Shown: positions 28,373 through 37,113, counted from the stretch's first letter. The stretch: 64,000 nucleotides of DNA from Bermanella sp047621325 (GCA_047621325.1 JBLHLT010000009.1:1-64000), one strand, 5' to 3'. Numbers and translations are program-made. Notes: a model not told the origin generated them from the letters alone.

Positions 28373-28811
28373 GTTAAACCTCCATTGTTATTAGACGTTT
28401 TGAGTCTTCTCGACGAGTTTAGTCTCGGTTAATGTTTACTCTTCTTCTAGATTGAATGTATTTGCATGTAATGTCAAATCTTGATTTTAATAAGCATATA
28501 GTCAAATTATTTGATCGTTTCAAATCAATATAAACAATAAATTGACGTATTAATGGACAATTGTAGCCAATAATGATGTTTTTTTGGCATATTGTGGAGG
28601 GTGTCTATTGACCTGATTATATAATTACATCAATGTAAATTAGATGATAAGTCATATTATGCTATTGCATATTATATTGTGCCGATTTGAATAGATAGGA
28701 TTAGGTCGCTGAGGTATTTGTTCAAATATGAGCGTTCGAACTTGATTTTTGTAAATACGGCAAAGACTTCAAACAGTATTTTGGATTTTTAACGTGGCAG
28801 GTGAGTTGATT
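28373..28811. promoter_or_regulatory. divergent promoter region of the isonitrile cluster
   Basis: 439 AT-rich bases between the exporter operon (minus) and the biosynthetic operon (plus). TCAAAT occurs at 28474, 28502 and 28520. Two palindromes built from it are TCAAAT-T-ATTTGA (28502-28514) and TATTTG-TT-CAAATA (28715-28728). They are candidate operators for the local MarR protein or another dimeric regulator. No sigma-70 promoter could be called confidently. Confidence 0.45.
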
Positions 28812-29294
28812 ATGAGTGAAGTGAGCAGTAGTAAAGTTTTTAATTTCATACGCATAAATGACTTTTTTAGTACCAGCGGCCAGCCGTCTAAAGAAGAATT
28901 TAAGAAGATAAAAGATGACGGGTTTGACGTTGTTATCGACTTGGCGCCTGTCGATTACGAGCGGTATTCAATTCAAGATGAGCCGGGAGTGTTGAATAGT
29001 CTTAACTTGGAATATATACACATCCCCGTGGATTTTAAAAACCCCACTTCAGAAAATTACGATGAATTTGAACTTGCCTTGAGAAACTTCAGCGGGAAAA
29101 AAATATGGATTCACTGTGCGGCAAATTACCGAGTTACAGTGTTTTTCTCTATTTGGGCTGAAAAAAACTTGGGTTGGACAAAAGAAGAATCTAATCAATT
29201 GATAGATGAAATTTGGAAATCAGATCCCAATTGGTCAATGAGTGAAGAATGGAAAAATTTCATAGATGAAATGAGATTTACGCAAATAGCATAA
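28812..29294 (+). CDS. protein tyrosine phosphatase-like protein with a shortened P-loop
   Basis: 160 residues, starting at the ATG at 28812 behind AGGTGA; the frame is open from a GTG at 28794. The fold is that of bacterial dual-specificity phosphatase-like proteins (start FNFIRINDFFSTSGQP, strand FDVVIDLAP, loop WIHCAANYRVTVF). The active loop reads Cys102-A-A-N-Y-Arg107, that is CX4R instead of the classical CX5R. I recall HCAANxRV as typical of a bacterial subfamily annotated as phosphatases, but activity is uncertain. First gene of the plus-strand operon, 120 bases before the halogenase gene. Confidence 0.7.
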   Translation: MSEVSSSKVFNFIRINDFFSTSGQPSKEEFKKIKDDGFDVVIDLAPVDYERYSIQDEPGVLNSLNLEYIHIPVDFKNPTSENYDEFELALRNFSGKKIWIHCAANYRVTVFFSIWAEKNLGWTKEESNQLIDEIWKSDPNWSMSEEWKNFIDEMRFTQIA

Positions 29295-29414
29295 ATTAAA
29301 ATTATTTTTGAAATATTTATTTGGTAATTTATAAATATCATATTAAAAATTAAAACGATTATTTGATTTCATTAAACGGATATCTTCCGTTTTTACATAT
29401 TTTAAGGAAATTAT

Positions 29415-31109
29415 ATGAGTGTATTACAGGCAAGTGAAATTAACGAAATGCAATGTGATTTATTAATAATAGGTCACTCTATGGCAGGTGGTTGTCTCGC
29501 TAGGCAAATGCATCTAGAGCATCCTGATATGAAAATAACAGTGATAGAGCGAAAAACTGAGTTCGGTTACTGGGTAGGGGAATCCACCCTTGAGGCATTC
29601 TGGAATTATGCAGCGACAAGTTTAGATTTAGGACATTACCTAGATACAAATCATCTATACAAGCATGGATTGCGCTTTTTTTACGATTCCGAACAACATG
29701 ACTTAGCATTAAAGAATATGAGTGAAGTTGGTCGTTCTTGGTACCACGGCACGCCTGCGCATCAAATAGATCGTAAAAAGTTCGATACAGATATATGTAA
29801 TATGAATATTAAATCAGGGATTGATGTACGTTTGGGAACAACAGTTACTGCTGTGCAACTAGATCGTGAAAATGGACACTCAATAACCACTTCAGATGGC
29901 AGTTTTCGAGCTAAGTGGGTTGTTGATGCGGCTGGATTCGCCTCACCAATTGCTCGAAAATTGGGTATTAGTGAGATTAAAAATGACGAGCATCCGATTA
30001 GTTCATATTGGGCTCGCGTATCAGGTGTAGCAAACTTAGATTTGCTTGGCGGTAAGGAATGGCGTCAACGTGTTCGAAATACAACTCGTACTTTAGCAAC
30101 CACTCACTTTATGTATGGCGGTTATTGGTTCTGGCTAATTCCTCTGGATGCGGAAACTTATAGTATCGGAATGGTAACAAAAAATGATGAATGCGATATT
30201 AAAATAAAGGGCGAAGAAGAGTTCCTTGCTTTTTTACGCACACATAAATGCATGGAAGAACTACTTCCAGTTGATACTGCCAAAATTCTTGATTACACAC
30301 AGATGAAAAATTTATCTCGTCGTGTATCGGCGCCATTCTCTGAAGATCGTTGGTTTTTAACTGGGATGTCAGCTGCCTTTTTAGATCCTCTATTATCGCC
30401 AGGATCTGCATACCTATCAGACAGTAATCGGATGATCGGCGATATGATTAAGGCCGACATGGAAGGTGATGAAGAGTCCTACCGTGTAATGGTGCCTGTT
30501 TTTAATCGCTTCTCTCAGTTTTGGTTGGATAACTTCTTTATGCATATAAAAGGGTTATATCATTCTTGTTATGATCGCCAAAAAGTTTATTTTACATCAA
30601 TGCTTATGCAGTGGTTTGGCATTATATTACCGTCTTCGATGGTGAAAAACTGGGGTTATATGCCCGGCATGACAATGAAGGATTTGCCTGAATTTTACCA
30701 GAAAATGGATTATTTAAGTGCTAATAATGTTATTCACAAAATAGATAAAATAGCGCATGAATTTGAGGATTTGTTAAAAAGTCGCGGGTTAGAATATACA
30801 CGTAATGAAGGTGAATTCTTTGATGTAGAGATTGATGAACAGTTTATGGAGAACACTCGAAGCATGGGTAGTACATTAACCATGGATTCAATTATGCACA
30901 TTGAACAAAAAATGCTGGAGATCACTTACCATGGAATTCTTCAGCGTTTGTCTGATTTAGATAAATTAAATGTGACACAAGAAGATCTAGTGATGGTTTC
31001 TATTGAATCAGGTCAGAATGAACTGTCGGTGCTTGAATCATTAAAAGTGTTGCATACAAAAAATAAAAATAGTCATAAAACGCTTAAAACATCAGAAGCA
31101 GTAGCCTAA
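29415..31109 (+). CDS. FAD-dependent halogenase (tryptophan-halogenase-like)
   Basis: Flavoprotein of 564 residues predicted to halogenate an aromatic substrate using FADH2, O2 and chloride or bromide. Visible features: N-terminal FAD-binding strand-turn-helix CDLLIIGHSMAGGCLARQM (a degenerate GxGxxG), VGES at 54-57, Lys83 in YKHGLRF at the position of the catalytic Lys of PrnA-type enzymes, and YWFWLIP (237-243), which contains the WxWxIP signature that separates halogenases from monooxygenases. Also visible are VVDAAGFASPIARKLG (about 169-184) and DPLLSPGSAYLSDSNR for FAD contact. A GGAAAT box precedes the ATG. No flavin reductase is encoded nearby, so FADH2 would come from a general reductase. 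Its position directly before isnA suggests it acts on the isonitrile scaffold or its amino-acid precursor. Confidence 0.85.
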   Translation: MSVLQASEINEMQCDLLIIGHSMAGGCLARQMHLEHPDMKITVIERKTEFGYWVGESTLEAFWNYAATSLDLGHYLDTNHLYKHGLRFFYDSEQHDLALKNMSEVGRSWYHGTPAHQIDRKKFDTDICNMNIKSGIDVRLGTTVTAVQLDRENGHSITTSDGSFRAKWVVDAAGFASPIARKLGISEIKNDEHPISSYWARVSGVANLDLLGGKEWRQRVRNTTRTLATTHFMYGGYWFWLIPLDAETYSIGMVTKNDECDIKIKGEEEFLAFLRTHKCMEELLPVDTAKILDYTQMKNLSRRVSAPFSEDRWFLTGMSAAFLDPLLSPGSAYLSDSNRMIGDMIKADMEGDEESYRVMVPVFNRFSQFWLDNFFMHIKGLYHSCYDRQKVYFTSMLMQWFGIILPSSMVKNWGYMPGMTMKDLPEFYQKMDYLSANNVIHKIDKIAHEFEDLLKSRGLEYTRNEGEFFDVEIDEQFMENTRSMGSTLTMDSIMHIEQKMLEITYHGILQRLSDLDKLNVTQEDLVMVSIESGQNELSVLESLKVLHTKNKNSHKTLKTSEAVA

Positions 31110-31135
31110 CACTCACCTTAATGGAGATAGAAGAA

Positions 31136-32164
31136 ATGGATGATTTAATAATAAACCATAAAGATTCAGACGTATTAGACAGTAAAGGCACTCTTATTCA
31201 AATAGAAGATGAAGAGAGCTTGGCAAGTGACATTCTAAATGTAATTTTTGATAAGCGTCGCTTACTTCCCGATCAAGATATAGCTGAGGTTGATGAGGAT
31301 GAAGAAAGAAAAATTCATCTTGAGAAGATTTTATCTTTCGTTAAAGCAAGAGAAACTATCCAAATGGTTTTGCCTGCTTTTCCCGTTAAGTCTCCCAATA
31401 GGAATAAAACATTAGCTCATTTACCGGATTATGCTGAGCGTCATGCTTTTCAGCAATTAAGTGATTTGAGTGATGAAATTAAATCTATTTATTCACCTGG
31501 CGTTGAAATATCTATTTGTTCGGATGGGCGTGTTTTCTCCGATTTATTGAGAATTTCTGACGAAGATGTCACCGCATATGGTGATACTTTGCGTACTATG
31601 GTTGAAGATGCTCACCCAGGTACTTTCACATTCTTTAACTTAGATAAAGTTTATAATTCGTTATCGTGCTTTGAGACAATGCGAGAAGATCTTATGGTGT
31701 CTTATGGCGAGACATTATCGGATTTGATTTATCGTACGAGAACAGAACCTCATGCTAAGTCTATGTATTTAGGCATTACACGATTTATTTTTGAGGATTT
31801 CAGTGGTATTGATCCATTCAAGAGTTTGGCGAGAAATGCCATTCAGAAAGCATCAAAGTTAGTTTCATATCGAGTTATCCAGCGCTCCAATGCTTGGAGT
31901 CGATTGTTAAAAGAACATTTTCCTCAAGCCGTTCGTCTGTCTATCCATCCGCAATTTCGAGTATCTGAAAAAATAGGCATTTATCTTGGTGACGCTGAGA
32001 ATGCATGGGTAACACCTTGGCATGCTGTCGCCGTTGTAGATGACGATCGAGTATCGTTCATGAAACGTTCTGATGCAGAATCACAGCCTGATGTGTTGCT
32101 TGCATATCATGATGGTCGTCCAAGTCATTTTGTTCGTCAGACGCAATTAGAGAGAGCTTCTTGA
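31136..32164 (+). CDS. isnA: isonitrile synthase (IsnA/PvcA/Dit1 family)
   Basis: Converts the alpha-amino group of an aromatic amino acid (Trp or Tyr in known cases) to an isonitrile with ribulose-5-phosphate as carbon donor. The 342-residue protein has the family hallmarks LPAFPVKSPN (79-88), LPDYAERHAFQQL (96-108) and CSDGRVFSDL (128-137), and the C-terminal block RLSIHPQF...TPWHAV. The acidic first about 60 residues are variable in the family. ATG 31136 follows GGAG at nine bases; an in-frame ATG at 31121 has no such box. One base separates it from isnB, the conserved isnA-isnB arrangement of rhabduscin, paerucumarin and related pathways. The amino-acid substrate cannot be read from the sequence. 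Confidence 0.92.
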   Translation: MDDLIINHKDSDVLDSKGTLIQIEDEESLASDILNVIFDKRRLLPDQDIAEVDEDEERKIHLEKILSFVKARETIQMVLPAFPVKSPNRNKTLAHLPDYAERHAFQQLSDLSDEIKSIYSPGVEISICSDGRVFSDLLRISDEDVTAYGDTLRTMVEDAHPGTFTFFNLDKVYNSLSCFETMREDLMVSYGETLSDLIYRTRTEPHAKSMYLGITRFIFEDFSGIDPFKSLARNAIQKASKLVSYRVIQRSNAWSRLLKEHFPQAVRLSIHPQFRVSEKIGIYLGDAENAWVTPWHAVAVVDDDRVSFMKRSDAESQPDVLLAYHDGRPSHFVRQTQLERAS

Positions 32165-32165
32165 A

Positions 32166-32954
32166 ATGATAGTTGAAAATCTATGTAATTTCGGGGGGGT
32201 TGTCTGTGCAACGGATACTACCAATTTACTTGAATTATCTAGCAGTGATATTGAAAACTTATTCAAAGATTATCACTTATTATTATTCCGTGGATTTGAT
32301 GCTTTGTCTCAAGAAGATATGGTTTCATTTTCTGAGCAATTTGGACATTTATTAAAATGGGATTTTGGTTATGTATTTGATTTACAGATACAAAAACAAC
32401 CCAAGAATCACATTTTTAGAGAGGGTCGATTAGAACTACATTGGGATGGTAGCTATCTTGGGCCAGAAAAAACGCCGAGATTTAGTTTTTTCCAATGTGT
32501 TGAAGGAAACGATTTTGAGGGTGGTGAAACTATTTTCTGCGATTCAATAACAGCGTATGAAGACAGTGAAGCAAAATTAAAAAATAGTTTGAAAGAAGCG
32601 AATATTACGTACAAAACAGAGCGTAAGGCCCACTTCGGAGGGACGTTACAATGGCCATTGGTTTCACCAATGACAGGCTCTGGTCGTTCAGTCATTCGCT
32701 ATATGGAAGCATTTAACGAAGATAATGAAGATATTAACCCAATTGATGTATCGGTTGATGGTATGGAAAGAGCCGATTCAGATGCTTTTCTACGAAAATT
32801 GAATGCTCATTTGTATAATCCAAAGTATCTTTACGAGCATAGATGGACCAAGGGTGAATTCTTGATGTTTAACAACAATGCGTTGTTGCATGGTCGCAAT
32901 TCTTTTCAGAGTGCCGCGGATAAACGACGTATTCAGCGTGTGCATATCTTGTAG
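32166..32954 (+). CDS. isnB: Fe(II)/2-oxoglutarate oxygenase (IsnB/PvcB)
   Basis: TauD/TfdA-fold dioxygenase of 262 residues that in known pathways acts on the isonitrile amino acid, giving a vinyl isonitrile by oxidative decarboxylation. The iron triad is visible as His92-x-Asp94 (LHWDGSY) and His242 (LLHGRNSF), with Arg residues about 12 further on (DKRRIQR) for 2-oxoglutarate. The start is one base after the isnA stop, indicating coupled translation. Whether it makes a vinyl isonitrile, as IsnB does, or a cyclised product, as PvcB does, cannot be told. Confidence 0.9.
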   Translation: MIVENLCNFGGVVCATDTTNLLELSSSDIENLFKDYHLLLFRGFDALSQEDMVSFSEQFGHLLKWDFGYVFDLQIQKQPKNHIFREGRLELHWDGSYLGPEKTPRFSFFQCVEGNDFEGGETIFCDSITAYEDSEAKLKNSLKEANITYKTERKAHFGGTLQWPLVSPMTGSGRSVIRYMEAFNEDNEDINPIDVSVDGMERADSDAFLRKLNAHLYNPKYLYEHRWTKGEFLMFNNNALLHGRNSFQSAADKRRIQRVHIL

Positions 32955-32962
32955 AGGTTGCT

Positions 32963-33922
32963 ATGGGTATTGATTCAAGTAATTGTAAATCTATCGAAAC
33001 TACAGAGCCTGTAAAATTTGAGTCGAAACGACTAATTAATGATTTCATTTTTTATACGATTTCTGTTTTTATTGGTTTACTTGTTATTGCTTTTTCTTTT
33101 GATGCTCCGCTGGATTTGATTGCAGAGCGTTGGCCTGTTTTTTTAACTGCGATTGTCGCTGCAGCTGTTGCTAATGCAACGGCTGTCGGTGGTGGTTTTA
33201 TTTTTATGCCATTATTCAGTATGGGTTATGGATTCTCGTCACTTGAGTCGCTGAAGCTTGCGTTAGCAACACAAGCATTTGGCATGACTTCTGGGGCCTT
33301 AGCTTGGTCGATTAAAAGAATTGTTATTAGTATTCTTGGATTCTCCTTGGTATTTGCTATTACCGGTATGATTGTCGGGAGTTTTTATATATCACCTGAT
33401 CAAAATTATATTGATATAGCATTTGGGGCAGCATCTTTAGGTTTAGCCGTTATTTTAGCAGTTGAGGTTTATTACTCAAAAAAAAATTCGAGAGAGGTTG
33501 AAATCCGCACACCAACTACTGCAGATCTGATTGTATTTGCTGTGTTATGTCTTTTGGGTGGGATGATCAATGCTTGGGTATCCATTGGGATCGGCGAAAT
33601 CGTTGCTTTGTGGATGTTACTGCGTTGGAAGTATCCATTGGCATTGTGCATATCAACTGGTGTGGCGGCTTTGGCGGGATGCTCAATAGCAGGCCTTTTA
33701 ATTCACTCTGAATTGGGTGGAATACGCTGGGACTTTTTGGCATTTACAGCACCGGGTGTTGTTATTGGTGGTCGTCTTGGTGCGCGACTAGGTGTCGTTA
33801 TATGTGGCGATACTCGTGAAGAAACTAAAGCAAAAAATTTCAATTCAGGAGATAGATTAAAGCACTTCATAATTGTTGTTATTTTTGTTGATGGTATTGC
33901 TGTACTTTTTAATGCGTTATGA
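32963..33922 (+). CDS. TauE/SafE (TSUP) family membrane permease
   Basis: 319-residue inner-membrane protein with about eight hydrophobic segments and the inverted-repeat architecture of the TSUP family; family-like blocks are ATAVGGGFIFMPLF and MINAWVSIGIGEIVALWMLL. GAGG lies just before the ATG, and isnB ends eight bases upstream, so it is in the operon. TSUP proteins move small anions such as sulfite, sulfoacetate or other organic anions. Here it could export a by-product or the small product itself; substrate unknown. Confidence 0.8.
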   Translation: MGIDSSNCKSIETTEPVKFESKRLINDFIFYTISVFIGLLVIAFSFDAPLDLIAERWPVFLTAIVAAAVANATAVGGGFIFMPLFSMGYGFSSLESLKLALATQAFGMTSGALAWSIKRIVISILGFSLVFAITGMIVGSFYISPDQNYIDIAFGAASLGLAVILAVEVYYSKKNSREVEIRTPTTADLIVFAVLCLLGGMINAWVSIGIGEIVALWMLLRWKYPLALCISTGVAALAGCSIAGLLIHSELGGIRWDFLAFTAPGVVIGGRLGARLGVVICGDTREETKAKNFNSGDRLKHFIIVVIFVDGIAVLFNAL

Positions 33923-33929
33923 GGTTTTA

Positions 33930-34598
33930 ATGTTAAATAAAAAATTATATGTATTCGATCTTGATGGAACCATTGTTGATACAGTCGAAGATATTGCAGA
34001 GGCTATGAATTTTGTACTTCGTGAAGAAGGTCTGCCTGAAAAATCGTTAGATCATTATCGCAAGTTAGTTGGTAATGGTACGTTGAATATGGTAGCCAAG
34101 ACGCTGGGTAGTGACTTTAATCGAATTTCAGAAGCACATTCTAGTTTTGAAATACGCTATAGCAATAATTGTTTAGTTAGATCCAAGCCATTTCCAAATA
34201 TTGAAAATTTACTCGGTGCTATTTCTGACTCAGGTAATTATCTTGCCGTTTTAACGAATAAAATTCAGCCGCTAGCACAGAAGATAGTTTCAGCTTCGTT
34301 TCCAAATATTGTATTTGATGCTGTGGTTGGTTTGAGTCCGTCTAATAAAGCTAAACCTAATCCAGATAGCTTGCTTAAACTCATCAATCAGTTTGATGTA
34401 GATGAGTGTTATATGATTGGAGATACCATAGTAGACATTGAAACTGCCCATAATGCTGGGGTTCATCCTATTGCCGTATTGTGGGGGTATTCAAGTAAGT
34501 TAGAATTGGAGTCTATGCGGCCTGAGCAAGTGTTTAACGACACGGATTCAATGTTTGCAATGTTTGGGCTGAATGTTGCCACTCTTACTCGTACTTAA
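33930..34598 (+). CDS. HAD-superfamily phosphatase (phosphoglycolate-phosphatase-like)
   Basis: 222-residue soluble hydrolase. HAD motifs in order: YVFDLDGTIVDT with nucleophile Asp10 and acid Asp12, the motif II Thr in VLTNK, the motif III Lys in KAKPNPD, and GDTIVDIETAHNAG as motif IV. The helical cap between motifs I and II fits the Gph/PGP subfamily. The open frame extends upstream into the permease gene, but the ATG at 33930 has GAGG before it and begins directly at the motif. In this operon it might dephosphorylate a sugar-phosphate left over from the isonitrile synthase reaction; that is inference. Confidence 0.85.
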   Translation: MLNKKLYVFDLDGTIVDTVEDIAEAMNFVLREEGLPEKSLDHYRKLVGNGTLNMVAKTLGSDFNRISEAHSSFEIRYSNNCLVRSKPFPNIENLLGAISDSGNYLAVLTNKIQPLAQKIVSASFPNIVFDAVVGLSPSNKAKPNPDSLLKLINQFDVDECYMIGDTIVDIETAHNAGVHPIAVLWGYSSKLELESMRPEQVFNDTDSMFAMFGLNVATLTRT

Positions 34599-34619
34599 TA
34601 TGAATCAATTGGATATATT

Positions 34620-35474
34620 ATGAAAAGTTTAATGCTGTTAATTTTTACGTGTTTTTTACTCGTAATGCATTCTGTTAACGCGGAAGAATTAATGCTTCTC
34701 GATCAGAATAACAAGATAAAAAAGGCATTCATTATTCTCCAGGCGGAAATAGTGGACCCGGATATGTTTTTCAATCAATACGCAGTTCCAGCCGAGGTGG
34801 AAATCGATTTCTACGGAGGAAAGCCACTTGTTGCGACATTTGATAAAGACGTATTTGAAGGTGAGTGGGATAACAATTGGACGATTATTTTAACCTTCCC
34901 GTCTTTGGCTACCGCTAAAGAATGGTACAACAGTGATAATTATCAGGCTGTGCTTCCGTATCGTCATGCTGCTACTGCATTTGGTAATATGGTCTTTTTT
35001 GAAGGTGTTGATGAAAGCAAGATAGGTTGGAATATAAGACAATATAAAAAGGCTAGTGTTGAGCTCGTTGAGCCGCTTACCTTAGATACTTCGCCAGATT
35101 ATTTAATTGCTGTTGAAGCAGCCTGGAATAAGCGTAATGGACGTTTCCAGCTTGAAGCTACTTTCGATGAAATGGATGTAACAGATCGCAGTATGTCGTT
35201 TTCTTACAGATTGATTGCAGATGAAAATGCCGATTCACACAATTGTCGATATCCGCTTGTTGTATCTATTGGCGACCCATCGGGTGATTTGAAAAAATTG
35301 GCCGCTTATCATGATGCAGAACGTGATTGGGCGACAGTTGAATATAAACTTAAGAGCAATCGATTCTCTGACCTGCTTGAATCAGCCAGCCGTATCACAT
35401 TTGATGTATCTTCTCGCAAAGGTGCTAAGTGCGGGAACTCACGCTTAGAAATTAAAGGTTTAGTGATCCGATAG
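34620..35474 (+). CDS. secreted DUF1330-domain protein with C-terminal beta-rich domain
   Basis: 284 residues. A cleavable signal peptide ends near HSVNA-EEL. Residues about 35-135 match DUF1330, a ferredoxin-like dimeric alpha/beta-barrel fold (blocks AFIILQAEIVDPDMFFNQYA, LTFPSLATAKEWYNSDNYQ). The remaining about 150 residues look like a beta-sandwich with two cysteines and no recognised family. DUF1330 proteins are normally cytoplasmic and about 95 residues, so an exported two-domain form is unusual. Last gene of the operon, 21 bases after the HAD gene, followed by a stem-loop. It may bind or modify the product in the periplasm. Confidence 0.75.
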   Translation: MKSLMLLIFTCFLLVMHSVNAEELMLLDQNNKIKKAFIILQAEIVDPDMFFNQYAVPAEVEIDFYGGKPLVATFDKDVFEGEWDNNWTIILTFPSLATAKEWYNSDNYQAVLPYRHAATAFGNMVFFEGVDESKIGWNIRQYKKASVELVEPLTLDTSPDYLIAVEAAWNKRNGRFQLEATFDEMDVTDRSMSFSYRLIADENADSHNCRYPLVVSIGDPSGDLKKLAAYHDAERDWATVEYKLKSNRFSDLLESASRITFDVSSRKGAKCGNSRLEIKGLVIR

Positions 35475-35501
35475 GAGAAGTTTTATTTTATTGGACACAC
35501 T

Positions 35502-35524
35502 CGCGAGGAGAATAACTCCTCGCG
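35502..35524. terminator. stem-loop between convergent operons
   Basis: CGCGAGGAG and CTCCTCGCG form a perfect nine-pair stem around AATAA. It lies between the end of the isonitrile operon and the end of lnt on the other strand. The T tail is poor, so it may be a processing or bidirectional barrier rather than an efficient intrinsic terminator. Confidence 0.6.
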
Positions 35525-35587
35525 TGAACATTTATCAAAGATGATTTGAAAACCGACACAATAATCAATACGAGATATAATGTTAGG

Positions 35588-37108
35588 CTAAGAGCGTGAT
35601 GAACGCAGTATAATTAATGCTAAGGTCAACCAACTAAAAATCAGAATTGGCCAGCTGCCCCAAATGTTAAATGGGGTATTTCCTGATATTACTTTAGCTT
35701 GAGATTGTAATACTCCGTATTCAAACTGAGGCAATTTACTGACCACCTTCCCCTTGTTATCAATCAGCGCCGTAATGCCAGTATTAGTGCTACGTAATAA
35801 ATAGCGCCCGTTTTCAAGTGCTCGCATGCGTGCAATGGCAAAGTGCTGTAGTGGCCCTATGCTGTGGCCAAACCATGCGTCATTACTAATAGTGATCAAT
35901 AACCCAGTATCTTTTGCAAAGCTTGCCACGTGATCAGGGTAAACAATGTCGTAACAAATAAAGGGCGCGATATCGTATGAGAGGCCTTCACTGATCACAT
36001 GTATCGGTGCTTGATCGTTTTTTCCCGGCATAAAATCAGACATAGGTATATTAAAAAAGGTTAATAGACCGCGCCAACTTTGCGGGAGCGGAACGTACTC
36101 GCCAAACGGGACTAATTTTTGTTTGTGGTATAAACCACTGCTTTCACCTAGCGCTAAAATACTATTGTGGTAAGCACCTGGAAATTCTTCCGTTTGGTTT
36201 TGTTGATAGGGGATACCGGTAATGACAGCGGTGTTGTGCTTTTTGCCTTCGGTATCTAAATACTTTAAATATTCTTTGGCTTGGTGGTGTAATATCGTGA
36301 CGGCGGTTTCAGGCCATAAAATTAAATCGGCTTGCCAATTTTTCTCACTGGCAACGCGATATTTTTCGAGAGTTGGGTAAATTTCTTCTGGTAACCATTT
36401 GCGGGCTTGACTAATATTTCCCTGAATGGCCACTACATCTATGTCACCATTTTCGATTGGCTGCGTCCAGTTTATATTGTGTATTGCAAAGCCAAGTAAC
36501 CAAGGGCTGAGCAGTATTGCCAAACCTAATTTGTATTGAGCCTTCCATTGCCAGTCGATGGCAATAGTAGCGCTTAATGCCATGATTAAGCTGATACCAT
36601 ACACGCCAAAAACAGGTGCGAAGCCAGCTAATGGTGTGTCAATGTGAGCATCCCCTAAAAATAACCACGGGAATCCGCCTAAAAACCAGCTACGACTCCA
36701 CTCAAATAAAACCCAAATTATGGCAAAGCTTATGTATGGATAGTCTTTAGCACTTAACCATTTTTGATATGTGTAAGTCATGAATGCAAAAAACCAAGCA
36801 AGTCCTGCGACAAACAATAATGTCATCAAAAAGGCGAGAGGTGCAGGCGTGTGGCTGTAAACATGAATGCTGACATAAACCCAGCTTACACCAGATGCAA
36901 ATACACCTAAGCCATACCACCAGCCTCGCCATAAGGCTTGCTTGGGGGTCAGGTCTTTTAAGGTAAGGTAAAGCAGTGCAACCGAGACTATTTGGACAGG
37001 CCAAAAATCATAAGGGGCAAAACTGAAGGGTAACAGTGCGCCAATCAAAAGCGCAAAAAAATGGCCTAGGTACCCAGGCCTTTTTATCCATGTTGAAGCA
37101 AAAGCCAT
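35588..37108 (-). CDS. lnt: apolipoprotein N-acyltransferase
   Basis: Inner-membrane enzyme adding the third acyl chain to lipoproteins. The 506-residue protein has six or more N-terminal membrane helices, then a nitrilase-fold periplasmic domain with the Glu-Lys-Cys triad in LILWPETAV (about Glu265), QKLVPFGEY (about Lys330) and PFICYDIVY (about Cys383), and a final C-terminal helix. It ends the minus-strand operon ybeZ-ybeY-corC-lnt. Confidence 0.96.
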   Translation of the reverse strand: MAFASTWIKRPGYLGHFFALLIGALLPFSFAPYDFWPVQIVSVALLYLTLKDLTPKQALWRGWWYGLGVFASGVSWVYVSIHVYSHTPAPLAFLMTLLFVAGLAWFFAFMTYTYQKWLSAKDYPYISFAIIWVLFEWSRSWFLGGFPWLFLGDAHIDTPLAGFAPVFGVYGISLIMALSATIAIDWQWKAQYKLGLAILLSPWLLGFAIHNINWTQPIENGDIDVVAIQGNISQARKWLPEEIYPTLEKYRVASEKNWQADLILWPETAVTILHHQAKEYLKYLDTEGKKHNTAVITGIPYQQNQTEEFPGAYHNSILALGESSGLYHKQKLVPFGEYVPLPQSWRGLLTFFNIPMSDFMPGKNDQAPIHVISEGLSYDIAPFICYDIVYPDHVASFAKDTGLLITISNDAWFGHSIGPLQHFAIARMRALENGRYLLRSTNTGITALIDNKGKVVSKLPQFEYGVLQSQAKVISGNTPFNIWGSWPILIFSWLTLALIILRSSRS

Positions 37109-37113
37109 TTATA

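Noticed and set aside
29415..31109. Reading the flavoprotein as a plain FAD monooxygenase or geranylgeranyl-reductase-like protein.
   Set aside because: The WFWLIP motif and Lys83 in the right place favour a halogenase; the N-terminal GxGxxG is degenerate, so some doubt remains.
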